A DNA stretch of 64,000 nt, taken from NCBI RefSeq assembly GCF_002286785.1, contig NZ_MUJY01000186.1:1-64000 (forward strand). The letters run 5' to 3'. Each line of letters begins with the position of its first letter. The stretch's first letter is position 1. Positions 1 to 8,148 of the stretch are shown here, piece by piece. This stretch comes from Pseudomonas sp. PIC25. Lineage in GTDB: Bacteria > Pseudomonadota > Gammaproteobacteria > Pseudomonadales > Pseudomonadaceae. A program made the translations under genes and the position numbers. The notes beneath the pieces were generated by a model. It was not told the origin of the DNA, did not search any database, and saw nothing but the letters and a program-made list of their open reading frames with translations.

Positions 1-133
1 ATCGGTGAGGAAGCGGAGTTTACGAGTTGTAAATGAGCATTCCGAACCGATTTTTAACGACGCATCACCGAGCGCAGGCACTTTTCGTACAGAGCCTAAG
101 CAAGTCGGCGGCATTCGGAGACAGGGAGGGACC
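1..133. other. Structured leader upstream of the small RHH gene
   Basis: The first 133 bases have no convincing gene. They hold short inverted repeats: CGGTGA at 3-8 with TCACCG at 65-70, and TTTAC/GTAAA around a 5-base loop near 19-33. I have an unverified impression that a similar sequence recurs upstream of other genes in Pseudomonas, so it may be a dispersed leader or small structured RNA. Confidence 0.3.
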
Positions 134-325
134 ATGCCGAAGATCACTCTGGAGATCGATGTGCAGCTTTACCGCCTGCTGCAACAGGCAGCACGAGAAA
201 GCGGCCACAGCCTGGAAGAAGAGTGCCTTCGTCGTCTGGAAAGCGAGGGGCGGCGCTCCCGTCATATCGAAGCCCTGCTCGCCGACCTGCGCGCGCAGGC
301 CGAACCACAGCGCTCGCGGGGCTGA
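134..325 (+). CDS. Small ribbon-helix-helix-like protein (63 aa)
   Basis: This 63-residue protein starts at an ATG 4 bases after a strong GGGAGG ribosome-binding site. The first ten residues read as a short beta strand (KITLEIDVQLY). Two amphipathic helices follow, with the pattern seen in Arc/MetJ-type ribbon-helix-helix DNA-binding proteins and antitoxins (LLQQAARESGHSLEEE, then CLRRLE). The C-terminus is charged and probably helical. No toxin gene lies next to it, so an antitoxin role is not supported. A small transcription factor is an alternative. The fold assignment is inferred from the residue pattern only; the open frame extends further upstream, but nothing there looks like protein. 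Confidence 0.6.
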   Translation: MPKITLEIDVQLYRLLQQAARESGHSLEEECLRRLESEGRRSRHIEALLADLRAQAEPQRSRG

Positions 326-359
326 GAGCCCTACGATCTGGTTCTGAGCGCCGCGTGCG

Positions 360-761
360 TCACTGCAACCCGCAATCCGCCTTGTTGAAGCGCTCGGTGG
401 CCACCGGGCGATTGCTCTTGTATTCGCTGAACTGATAACGCAGCACCGCCCCCCTCGCCAGCAACTGGCGGTACCCGGTGTTGCGGCAGACGCTGGCGGC
501 GAGCTGCTTGCGGACCGCTTCCGGGTTGGCGCGCATCTGCTCGGCGTGACTGGCGCGCACGCTCAGATGGTTGATCAGTTCGCTGCCTTCCACGGTGTAA
601 CCCTGGTCGAGAATGTCCTCGTTGATCGCTCGCGGCGTGCCGACGCTGCTTTCCTGCGCCACCTTCTCGAGCATGCTGTTCAGCTCGAAATCCTTGAGCG
701 AGGCGGCCTGGACGCCGAACGGCAGGGCGAGGCAGAGGGCGAGGGTGGTAAAGCGACGCAT
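360..761 (-). CDS. Secreted/periplasmic hypothetical protein (133 aa)
   Basis: I chose the ATG at 761 because AGGAGA lies just upstream and the protein then begins with a clean signal peptide (MRRFTTLALCLALPFGVQA, cleavage after AQA-like VQA near residue 19). The mature part is about 114 residues, with two cysteines (C-R-N-T and near the C-terminus in ADCGLQ) that could form a disulfide in the periplasm. It is transcribed away from the FadL-type gene, with 320 bases between the two starts. I do not recognise a named domain. A function in the envelope is only inferred from the signal peptide. Confidence 0.65.
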   Translation of the reverse strand: MRRFTTLALCLALPFGVQAASLKDFELNSMLEKVAQESSVGTPRAINEDILDQGYTVEGSELINHLSVRASHAEQMRANPEAVRKQLAASVCRNTGYRQLLARGAVLRYQFSEYKSNRPVATERFNKADCGLQ

Positions 762-1081
762 GGGGTTCTCCTGAACGATTCGAAAGCCGTTTGACCGGCC
801 GCAGCATTGTGCGTTCTCCGGCGGCGGATGTCGCCTGCCGGAAGGTGTTACCGATAGGGACAACACACTCTCCGGCCGTCAGGACGGGCACGACCAAAGA
901 TCGGGGAAAGCCTGCCGGCAGCGGACAGTCTCAACTGTGCGCCGTCCGTCGGCGTTGCACCCCAGGAGCCGCCATCCCCGCCGCGCAAGGCGGGACAAGG
1001 AGCGTTTTCTTCTCCGCCCAGCGGAGTGGCGGCCTATTGCCTGGCCGGTGCCCATTCCGCTCGTTGCAGGAGTCGAGAACA
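762..1081. other. 320-bp divergent intergenic region
   Basis: This region separates two divergently transcribed genes for exported proteins and must contain both promoters. It is GC-rich. An open frame continuous with the FadL gene runs through part of it, but its composition does not look like protein and the signal peptide begins only at 1082. I could not pick out a convincing -35/-10 pair or operator. Confidence 0.5.
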
Positions 1082-2749
1082 ATGACAAGAACTCTCCAAC
1101 CCCGTTCGCTGGCCTTTCTTGCCGGTGCTTTGCTGATTTTGCCGGCTGCCCACTCTCAGGCGTCGGGTTACCACTTCGGGTCTCAGTCCGTGTCGGCACA
1201 AGGCACCGCCCACGCCAATGCCGCCGAGGCCGCGGACCCTTCGACGATTTTCTACAACCCCGCCGGCCTGGCGCGCCTGCCCGGCACCCAGGTGACCGGC
1301 GGCATGAGCATCCTGCTGCCGCGCGGCGATTACGAGGATGACGGCAGCACCGATGTGTTCGGCAATCCGGTGGAAGGCGATGCGGGGTCTTATCTGCCGG
1401 ATGCCGCCGCCGCGCCGAATTTCTATTTTTCCCGCCAGCTCAACGACAACGTCACCGTCGGCCTGGGCATCTTCGTGCCGTTCGGCGCCAAGCTGGATTA
1501 CAAGGAGGATTGGAGCGGCCGTTATGGCATTCAGTCGGCCAGCCTGGAAACGGTCAACTTCAACCCGAGCATCGCCTACCGCTTCAACGAGCATCACAGC
1601 ATCGGCTTCGGCATATCGGCGCAGTACATCCGCTCCATCCAGCGCGGCGCGGCGGACGTGAAAGGCGCTTCGCGCCAGTTGGCCGGACAGTTCGTCGATG
1701 AAAACTACAACGAGACCCGGCTGGCCGCGACGGTGCCCGGCCTGGTGGAACTGATCTACGGCGTGCCGGTGCCGGAGCAGATTACCGACTGCCAGGGCGT
1801 GGCCGACCGCGATGGCTTCGTCGACTGCGTGGCGAGCAATTTCGCCGATAACGTGGAGGGCGACGGCTACTTCCGCGCCAAAGGCGACGATTGGGGCTTC
1901 GGCTGGAACATCGGCTACCTCTGGGAACCCACCGAGAACACCCGCTTCGGCATCTCCTACCGCTCCAACATCCGCCACACCCTGGAGGGCAAGACCAAAT
2001 GGAGCTTCGCCGATGTGAACGGCAGCGTACCGTCGCCGGATGTCGACCTGGGGGGTGGCCTGCTGCCGGATCGCGATGCCATCCACCAGATTTTCGACCC
2101 GGACAACTGGATCAACCCCGGCGATTTCGCCGCAGCGCGCCTGCATCCCAACTCCAACGGCAAGACCGCCATCGATACGCCGGAAATGCTCTCGATCAGC
2201 GCCTTCCACCAGCTCAACCGCAAGGTGGCACTGATGGCGGATGTCACCTGGACCCGCCATTCGCGGTTGGACGAGGTACGGATCGGCATCGATCAGGTGG
2301 CTGGCTATCCCTACTTCAATGGTGTCACCGAGGGCGACCTGGCGGTCCAGCAGGACTGGAAGGACACCTACAAGATTTCCCTCGGCATGAACTACCAGTA
2401 CAGCGACGACCTGCTGCTGCGCACCGGGGTGGCCTACGACAAGTCGCCGGTCAGCAGCACCCAGCTACGTCATCCGGCCTTCCCGGATGCCGACCGCTAC
2501 TGGCTGTCGTTCGGCGCCAATTACAAGCTGACCCCGGACACCTCGGTGGACCTGGCCTACAGCTTCGTGCAGTTCGACAGCGGCAAGATGGAATACACCG
2601 ACAACTGCTCGCCGGCCGGCTGGGTGCCCGGCAGCGGTGGGCTGTACGAGGACAGCGGCGTGCGTTGCACCGGTAACGGCGGCACCTACAAGGGCGAGTA
2701 CAAGACGCATATCCACTTCTTCGGGCTGGCGCTCAACCATAGCTTCTGA
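1082..2749 (+). CDS. FadL/TodX-family outer-membrane hydrophobic compound transporter
   Basis: The 555-residue product starts at an ATG preceded by AGGAG and carries a signal peptide ending near the HSQA-SG junction (residues 1-25). The mature N-terminus has the family hallmark of an Ala-rich hatch segment followed by STIFYNPAGLARL. The rest is a run of alternating beta strands typical of the 14-stranded FadL barrel, ending in an aromatic residue (HSF) as outer-membrane barrels do. Family members pass long-chain fatty acids or aromatic hydrocarbons across the outer membrane. It is longer than E. coli FadL (about 446 aa), with an extended loop region around residues 200-270 containing Cys pairs. 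The substrate cannot be told from the sequence. Confidence 0.88.
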   Translation: MTRTLQPRSLAFLAGALLILPAAHSQASGYHFGSQSVSAQGTAHANAAEAADPSTIFYNPAGLARLPGTQVTGGMSILLPRGDYEDDGSTDVFGNPVEGDAGSYLPDAAAAPNFYFSRQLNDNVTVGLGIFVPFGAKLDYKEDWSGRYGIQSASLETVNFNPSIAYRFNEHHSIGFGISAQYIRSIQRGAADVKGASRQLAGQFVDENYNETRLAATVPGLVELIYGVPVPEQITDCQGVADRDGFVDCVASNFADNVEGDGYFRAKGDDWGFGWNIGYLWEPTENTRFGISYRSNIRHTLEGKTKWSFADVNGSVPSPDVDLGGGLLPDRDAIHQIFDPDNWINPGDFAAARLHPNSNGKTAIDTPEMLSISAFHQLNRKVALMADVTWTRHSRLDEVRIGIDQVAGYPYFNGVTEGDLAVQQDWKDTYKISLGMNYQYSDDLLLRTGVAYDKSPVSSTQLRHPAFPDADRYWLSFGANYKLTPDTSVDLAYSFVQFDSGKMEYTDNCSPAGWVPGSGGLYEDSGVRCTGNGGTYKGEYKTHIHFFGLALNHSF

Positions 2750-2807
2750 AGTGGGGTCGACATGGGCTCTGGTAGACTGTCGGCTTTTCCTCTCCGTGGT
2801 TTCGCCG

Positions 2808-3554
2808 ATGTCCGCCGTGTTCCCCGATCGCTCCCGGGTCCATGCCGTTGCGCGCTTGCGCGCCGAGCGCCTGGCCCGTGCCAGCAAACCCTTCCTGGCG
2901 CGCGGTTCGCGGGGGGAGCGCTGTCCGGGCTGCCGGGTGCCGTCCAGCCATTGCCTGTGCGCCTGGCGACCGGAGGTGCCGGCGCGCTCCGGCGTCTGTC
3001 TGCTGATGCACGACGTGGAGCCGCTGAAGCCGAGCAATACGGGCTGGCTGATCGCCGACGTGGTGGCCGATACCGAGGCGTTCGGCTGGTTGCGCACGGC
3101 CGTCGATCCGGCCTTGCCGAGCCTGCTCGCCGATCCGCGCTGGCAGCCGTTCCTGGTGTTTCCGGGCGAGTACGCGGCACCGGAGCGGGTGGTGAATGAG
3201 GTGGTGGTGGATGAGGGGCGGCGACCGCTGTTCGTCCTGCTCGATGCCACCTGGACCGAAGCGCGCAAGATGTTCCGCAAGAGCCCCTATCTCGACCGCC
3301 TGCCTGTCCTGAGCCTGCAACCGGAGCAACTGTCGCGCTACCGGTTGCGGCGTTCGAAGCGCGACGATCATCTCTGCACCGCCGAAGTCGCCGCGCTTTG
3401 CCTCGATCTTGCCGGCGACCGGGACGCGGCCGAGGCGTTGGACGCCTATCTCGACGTATTCACCGATCATTACCTCGGCGCCAAGCATCGCTGGCCGGTC
3501 GACGCCCACGACGAAGCACACCGTCGTCTATCGGCTTTCCTGCCGACCGACTAG
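2808..3554 (+). CDS. tapT: DTW-domain tRNA-uridine aminocarboxypropyltransferase (TapT/YfiP-like)
   Basis: The 248-residue protein has the four-cysteine cluster of the family (C39, C42, C49, C51, CPGC...CLC) and the signature DATW at residues 146-149, a variant of D-x-T-W, followed by EARKM. Conserved His/Asp residues (LMHDVE) lie between. E. coli TapT (YfiP) transfers the aminocarboxypropyl group of S-adenosylmethionine to uridine 47 of tRNA (acp3U47). I selected the ATG at 2808 because the alignable region starts soon after. The gene converges on, and overlaps by 27 bp, the DMT exporter gene on the other strand. The enzymatic role is taken from the family. Confidence 0.82.
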   Translation: MSAVFPDRSRVHAVARLRAERLARASKPFLARGSRGERCPGCRVPSSHCLCAWRPEVPARSGVCLLMHDVEPLKPSNTGWLIADVVADTEAFGWLRTAVDPALPSLLADPRWQPFLVFPGEYAAPERVVNEVVVDEGRRPLFVLLDATWTEARKMFRKSPYLDRLPVLSLQPEQLSRYRLRRSKRDDHLCTAEVAALCLDLAGDRDAAEALDAYLDVFTDHYLGAKHRWPVDAHDEAHRRLSAFLPTD

Positions 3555-4472
3555 CTCAGGTGCAGAGGGCCGGGCGTCAGTGTCCTCGGGCTGTACCACG
3601 ACCTTCTTCGGCCACAACTGGGCCAGCAGCATGCCGGCGAACATCAGGGCGCAGCCGACATAGCCTTTCAGCGGCAGGCTTTCGCCGAGGATCAGCGCGC
3701 CGGCGAGGGCGGCGAACACGGCTTCGAGGGACAGGATGATCGCCGCGTGGGACGCGATGGCGTGCTTCTGCGCCACCACCTGCAGGGTGAAACCGACGCC
3801 GACGGCGAGGATGCCGCCGTAGAGGATCGCCGGCATGGCCTGGCCGATGGCCGCCAGGTCGAACGTCTCGAAGACCAGTGCCAGCGGCAGGCTGAGCAGC
3901 GAGCAGGTGAGGAATTGCAGGAAGGCCAGGCTGATCGGGTCGTGCCGGCTGGCCAGCGCGCTGACCAGCAGCACATGCACGCCCCAGACCAGCGCGCCGG
4001 CCAGTTGCAGCCAGTCGCCGGACGCCACGCTGAAGCCTTCGCCGATACTCAGCAGGGCCATGCCGACCACCGCCAGGCAGGCGCCGAGCCAGGTGCCGAG
4101 GCCGGTGCGCTGGCCGATCAGCAGGCCGAGCAGGGGCACCATGATCACATAGAGACCGGTGATGAAGCCGGAGTTGGTCACGCTGGTGAACAGCAGACCC
4201 ACCTGCTGCAGGTTGATGCCGATGGCCAGCACCACGCCGAGCAGCATGCCGTTCCACAGCAGCGGCCGGCTGAAGGCCAGGCGTCCGCCGGTGCTGCGAC
4301 GGGCCAGGAGGAGCAGCGGGACCAGCACCAGGGCCCCGAGGGCAAAGCGCAGGCCGGAATAGAGGAACGGGCCGATGGCCTCCATACCCAGGCGTTGGGC
4401 GACGAAGGCGCTGCCCCAGATCATGGCGGTCAGCAGCATCAGGAGGTCGGCGCGCAGGGCTGGGTTTCGCAT
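3528..4472 (-). CDS. DMT superfamily (EamA) transporter
   Basis: This 314-residue protein has ten hydrophobic segments arranged as two EamA repeats of five helices. The first repeat starts with ADLLMLLTAMIWGSAFVAQR, typical of EamA drug/metabolite transporters, and the second follows near residue 160. The ATG at 4472 has a GAGAAG ribosome-binding site upstream. Such inner-membrane proteins export amino acids, metabolites or drugs, and the substrate cannot be predicted here. The last nine codons overlap the end of the DTW gene on the opposite strand, an unusual but real-looking convergent arrangement. Confidence 0.85.
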   Translation of the reverse strand: MRNPALRADLLMLLTAMIWGSAFVAQRLGMEAIGPFLYSGLRFALGALVLVPLLLLARRSTGGRLAFSRPLLWNGMLLGVVLAIGINLQQVGLLFTSVTNSGFITGLYVIMVPLLGLLIGQRTGLGTWLGACLAVVGMALLSIGEGFSVASGDWLQLAGALVWGVHVLLVSALASRHDPISLAFLQFLTCSLLSLPLALVFETFDLAAIGQAMPAILYGGILAVGVGFTLQVVAQKHAIASHAAIILSLEAVFAALAGALILGESLPLKGYVGCALMFAGMLLAQLWPKKVVVQPEDTDARPSAPELVGRQESR

Positions 4473-4709
4473 CGTTCTTCTCGGCGGGAAAAGCCGCTGA
4501 CTTTGCCGCAAAGCGTCGAACTTGACCACCCCGTCACGTCTCGGCATGCTGGGCGCCGCTTCGTGGGCACGAATCGGCAGAAACGACCGGCACCGGTTGC
4601 GAGGACGGCCCGCCGCGAGGCGGCACGTATCTATGTGGAAGCGTTAGGCCGACAGAGCCAGCCAAATGACGGCATAATGACGCATACATAACAAAAAACA
4701 GGATCTGCC

Positions 4710-5363
4710 ATGGCTGCTTACGAAATCCTGATTGCCGACGATCACCCGTTGTTCCGCAGCGCCTTGCAACAGGCGCTCACCCTGGGCCTGGGGCCTGATG
4801 TCCGTCTGGTCGAGGCTGCCAGCATCGCCGAGCTGGAGGCGCGCCTGGCGGAAAAGACCGATTGGGACCTGGTCCTGCTCGACCTGAACATGCCCGGTGC
4901 CTATGGCTTCTCCGGTCTGGTGCTGTTGCGTGGCCAATATCCGCAGATTCCGGTGGTAATGATCTCGGCCCAGGAAGAGGCGGCGGTGGTCGCCCGGGCG
5001 CGGGAATTCGGCGCCAGTGGTTTCATCCCCAAGTCCAGCCCGCTGGAAACCATCCAGCAGGCGGTGCGCGCGGTGCTCGACGGCGACGCCTGGTGGCCGC
5101 CTCAGGCCCAGGAAGAGGTGCGTGTGCCGGACGAAGCGAAGGCCGCCAGCGCCGGCCTGGCCAGCCTGACGCCGCAGCAGTTCCGCGTGCTCACCATGGT
5201 CTGCGAAGGGCTGCTGAACAAGCAGATCGCCTATGAGCTGAGCGTGTCCGAGGCCACGGTGAAAGCCCACGTCACGGCGATCTTCCGCAAGCTCGGCGTG
5301 CGCACCCGGACCCAGGCCGCACTGCTGCTGCAACAGATGGAGTCGATTCCCCCCGCCGGTTGA
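4710..5363 (+). CDS. erdR: LuxR/NarL-type response regulator ErdR
   Basis: The 217-residue protein has an N-terminal receiver domain (residues 5-125) with acidic pocket D10/D11, phospho-acceptor D58 in LLDLNMPG and conserved K108. A C-terminal LuxR-type helix-turn-helix (about 150-210) contains LTPQQFRVL and NKQIAYELSVSEATVKAHV. ErdR in P. aeruginosa belongs to the regulatory cascade for ethanol oxidation and acetate use. The adjacent dgkA gene matches the erdR-dgkA order I recall there. No sensor kinase gene is next to it, so the partner is encoded elsewhere. CAGGA precedes the ATG. Confidence 0.85.
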   Translation: MAAYEILIADDHPLFRSALQQALTLGLGPDVRLVEAASIAELEARLAEKTDWDLVLLDLNMPGAYGFSGLVLLRGQYPQIPVVMISAQEEAAVVARAREFGASGFIPKSSPLETIQQAVRAVLDGDAWWPPQAQEEVRVPDEAKAASAGLASLTPQQFRVLTMVCEGLLNKQIAYELSVSEATVKAHVTAIFRKLGVRTRTQAALLLQQMESIPPAG

Positions 5364-5459
5364 GCGCCTGCCCGGCAGCGTGGGAGATTTCACGCTTTTT
5401 TGACGCGGGCTGGCATAGGCTCCGGTCCCGTTCTCCCCACCCCCTGGTAGTCGTTGCGC

Positions 5460-5825
5460 ATGTCGCCATTCAAGGGCCAGACCGGCCTCAAACGCATCTT
5501 CAATGCCACTGGTTATTCGCTGGATGGGCTGCGCGCCGCTTTCCAGGGCGAGGCGGCCTTCCGTCAACTGGTGCTGCTCAATCTGGTGCTGATCCCGTTG
5601 TCCTTCGTCGTCGAGGTCAGCCGTGGCGAGCGCGCGCTGCTGATCGCCGTGTGCCTGTTGGCGCTGATCGTGGAGCTGTTCAATTCGGCGGTGGAGGCGG
5701 CCATCGACCGGATTTCCCTGGAGCGCCACCCGCTGTCGAAGAACGCCAAGGATATGGGCAGTGCCGCGCAACTGATGACCCTGGGATTGATCGCGGCGGT
5801 CTGGTCGGTGATTTTGCTGGGATAA
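5460..5825 (+). CDS. dgkA: Diacylglycerol kinase
   Basis: DgkA is a small integral membrane enzyme that phosphorylates diacylglycerol with ATP, recycling lipid released by periplasmic glucan or LPS modification. The 121-residue product has the family length and its conserved signature ELFNSAVEAAIDRIS, followed by KNAKDMGSAAQ, which forms the active site at the membrane face. Three hydrophobic segments are visible. The ATG at 5460 gives the standard N-terminus MSPFKGQTG; an in-frame TTG two codons upstream is less likely. It lies 96 bases after erdR in the same direction. Confidence 0.93.
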   Translation: MSPFKGQTGLKRIFNATGYSLDGLRAAFQGEAAFRQLVLLNLVLIPLSFVVEVSRGERALLIAVCLLALIVELFNSAVEAAIDRISLERHPLSKNAKDMGSAAQLMTLGLIAAVWSVILLG

Positions 5826-5830
5826 CGCTC

Positions 5831-6757
5831 TCAGGCGATGGTCGGCAGCACGATCTGATCGCTACGTTTAACACCGGCGGTGAGCTGGCGGCACTGGTCG
5901 AGAAACTCGCGCATGGCCGCGGTCTGGTATTTCTGCCGGTGCCAGATGAAGTAGAACTGGCGGGTGAGGTCCAGTTCCGGGGTTTCCACCGGCACCAGGC
6001 TGCCGCGCCGGAAGGCGTCGCGCAGCGCCAGGCGCGAGATGCAGCCGATCCCCAGGCCCGACTCCACGGCCCGCTTGATCGCCTCCGTGTGCTCCAACTC
6101 CAGACGGATGTTCAGGGCAGTGGGGTGGTGACGCATGGCCTGGTCGAAGGTCAGGCGGGTGCCGGAGCCCTGTTCACGGAGAATCCAGGCCTCGCGGGTC
6201 AGTTCGTCGAGGCTCGCCTGGCCGCGGCTGGCCAGCGGGTGCTGGGGTGCGCAGAACACCACCAGTTCATCTTCCACCCAGCGCTGGATGTCGATGTCCG
6301 GGTGCTGGCAGTCGCCTTCGATCAGGCCCAGGTCCAGTTCGTAATGCGCCACTTGGTGAACCACGTGAGCGGTGTTGTGCACGTGCAGTTTTACCCGGCA
6401 TTCGGGGTGCCGTTGCATGAAGTTGCCGATCAGCAGGGTGGCGAGGTAGTTGCCCACCGTCAGGGTGGCGCCGACCGCCAGGGAGCCGAAGCCGCTCTTG
6501 CCGTTGAGCAGGTCCTCGATCTCCTTGGCTTGGTCGAGCAGGGCCACGGCCTGGGGCAACAGTTGCCGGCCCAGGGCATTCAGGCTCAGGCGTTTGCCGG
6601 CACGGTCGAACAGTTGGCAATCCGACTGCCGCTCCAGTTCGGTCAGCGAGGTGCTGGCGGCCGACTGCGACAGGGCGAGCGATTCCGCGGCGCGGGACAC
6701 GCTTTCCTGCTGGGCGACGGCGACGAATACCTGAAGTTGGCGCAGCGTGAATCGCAT
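5831..6757 (-). CDS. finR: LysR-family regulator FinR
   Basis: The 308-residue protein has the LysR N-terminal winged helix (residues 1-60, with SVSRAAESLALSQSAASTSL) and a C-terminal effector-binding domain. It is divergent from fpr with 117 bp between the starts, the arrangement known for FinR and ferredoxin-NADP reductase in Pseudomonas. There FinR activates fpr under superoxide stress. The stop codon is only 5 bases from the end of dgkA, so those two genes converge. Identity rests on the neighbour and the family; the domain assignment is firm. Confidence 0.85.
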   Translation of the reverse strand: MRFTLRQLQVFVAVAQQESVSRAAESLALSQSAASTSLTELERQSDCQLFDRAGKRLSLNALGRQLLPQAVALLDQAKEIEDLLNGKSGFGSLAVGATLTVGNYLATLLIGNFMQRHPECRVKLHVHNTAHVVHQVAHYELDLGLIEGDCQHPDIDIQRWVEDELVVFCAPQHPLASRGQASLDELTREAWILREQGSGTRLTFDQAMRHHPTALNIRLELEHTEAIKRAVESGLGIGCISRLALRDAFRRGSLVPVETPELDLTRQFYFIWHRQKYQTAAMREFLDQCRQLTAGVKRSDQIVLPTIA

Positions 6758-6762
6758 ATCTA

Positions 6763-6780
6763 TATAACCGATAACCTATA
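6763..6780. promoter_or_regulatory. Putative FinR operator between finR and fpr
   Basis: In the AT-rich 117-bp divergent region an 18-bp element has palindromic arms TATA-N4-AT-N4-TATA, with a direct repeat ATAACC at 6764-6769 and 6771-6776. It lies 6 bases upstream of the finR start codon, a place suited to autoregulation. LysR proteins bind such interrupted T-N11-A-like dyads. Assigning it to FinR is inference. Confidence 0.45.
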
Positions 6781-6874
6781 TCTTAATAATCCATTTAACA
6801 GATATTGTGCGGGCTTATAAGATTGCGCGCAATTGTGCCTTTTCAGCATTAGCCTGTGAGCGAGGAAGCCCCGC

Positions 6875-7651
6875 ATGAGCAACCTGAACGTCGAGCGTGT
6901 CCTCAGTGTGCACCACTGGAACGACACCTTGTTCAGCTTCAAGACCACCCGCAACCCTGGACTGCGTTTCGAGAATGGCCAGTTCGTGATGATCGGTCTG
7001 GAAGTCAACGGTCGCCCGCTGATGCGCGCCTACAGCATCGCCAGCCCGAACTACGAAGAGCATCTGGAGTTCTTCAGCATCAAGGTGCCGGACGGCCCGC
7101 TGACCTCGCGCCTGCAGCATCTCAAGGAGGGCGACGAGCTGATGATCAGCCGCAAGCCCACCGGCACCCTGGTGCTGGACGACCTGTTGCCCGGCAAGCA
7201 CCTCTACCTGCTCAGCACCGGCACCGGCCTGGCGCCCTTCATGAGCGTGATCCAGGACCCGGAAACCTACGAGCGCTACGAAAAGGTGGTGCTGGTGCAT
7301 GGCGTCCGCTACGTCAATGAAGTCGCCTACCGCGAATTCATCACCGAACACCTGCCGAAGAACGAGTACTTCGGCGAGGCGCTGAGCAAGAAGCTGATCT
7401 ACTACCCCACGGTGACCCGCGAGCCGTTCGAGAACCAGGGCCGCCTGACCGACCTGATGCGCAGCGGCAAGTTGTTCGCCGACATCGGCCTGCCGCCGAT
7501 CAACCCGCAGGACGACCGCGCGATGATCTGCGGCAGCCCGAGCATGCTGGACGAGACCAGCCAGGTGCTGGACAGCTTCGGCCTGAAGATTTCCCCGCGC
7601 ATGGGTGAGCCGGGCGACTACCTGATCGAACGTGCCTTCGTCGAGAAATAA
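6875..7651 (+). CDS. fpr: Ferredoxin-NADP(+) reductase
   Basis: This 258-residue flavoenzyme moves electrons between NADPH and ferredoxin or flavodoxin and so supports Fe-S repair and oxidative stress defence. The FAD-binding RAYS motif is at residues 51-54 and the NADP-binding STGTGLAPF at 114-122. The C-terminus YLIERAFVEK is typical of the bacterial subclass I Fpr, where the last residues shield the flavin. Length is the family norm. GCGAGGAAG precedes the ATG. It is divergent from its probable activator finR. Confidence 0.94.
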   Translation: MSNLNVERVLSVHHWNDTLFSFKTTRNPGLRFENGQFVMIGLEVNGRPLMRAYSIASPNYEEHLEFFSIKVPDGPLTSRLQHLKEGDELMISRKPTGTLVLDDLLPGKHLYLLSTGTGLAPFMSVIQDPETYERYEKVVLVHGVRYVNEVAYREFITEHLPKNEYFGEALSKKLIYYPTVTREPFENQGRLTDLMRSGKLFADIGLPPINPQDDRAMICGSPSMLDETSQVLDSFGLKISPRMGEPGDYLIERAFVEK

Positions 7652-8148
7652 GCCTTTTCGTTTGGCTCTGTCTGCATTAAGTGTTGCTGGAAACTCCTGA
7701 GCCAAACCGATTACTGAGTTTCGCAGGCAGTCTTGTTTCGCCCCCCGGCGAGTTACTTCTGGCAGTCGCCCCAGAAGGTAACCAAGAGGGCTTGCCCCGG
7801 CATCCGAACTAGGCGTCCCCGCCCGGCTTCGCCGGGGTTCCCTCGCTCCATCGCCGTTCCGGGGGCCCGCCGTGAAGGGCCATCCCTGGCCAATCACGGC
7901 TCTCGCGGCATCCATGCCGCTCAACCCCCTACACGACGATTCCGCTCGGCCTCCTGACGGGGCGTCGGAGTTGGTCCCACCTCTTCTGCAATCTCTCTGG
8001 CAATGACAAAGCGTCAGGATCACTTCGCCACGCCGGGCGGAACGAATCTCCCCTCTCACCTTTAGGGAGAGGGGTTTGCCCCATACAGCTGTAAGCCTTG
8101 TGCTGGAGCGCTCCGTTTGAAGTTGCAAGAGCTTTTACTGAACCTGGC
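7652..8148. repeat. 497-bp intergenic region with possible dispersed Pseudomonas element
   Basis: There is no credible gene between fpr and trmO. The middle (about 7735-8075) has GC-skewed, repeat-like text. It includes a short frame with protein-like wording (SYFWQSPQKVTKRACPG) of a kind I associate with intergenic elements repeated in Pseudomonas genomes, and inverted segments such as CCCCTCTC...GAGAGGGG near 8051-8071. I call it a probable dispersed element, not a gene. Other copies would have to be sought elsewhere in the genome. Confidence 0.35.

Noticed and set aside
1034-2260. Long antisense frame over the FadL gene
   Set aside because: It is a shadow frame: the FadL signal peptide and NPAGLA motif are on the plus strand and the antisense has no recognisable domain.
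3747-4691. Long open frame antisense to the DMT transporter
   Set aside because: Gln/His/Asp-rich composition typical of the mirror frame of a real GC-rich gene; the membrane protein on the other strand is clearly coding.
7733-7957. 74-aa open frame between fpr and trmO
   Set aside because: It resembles the translated text of intergenic elements and lacks a ribosome-binding site, so it is described as part of a possible dispersed element, not as a gene.
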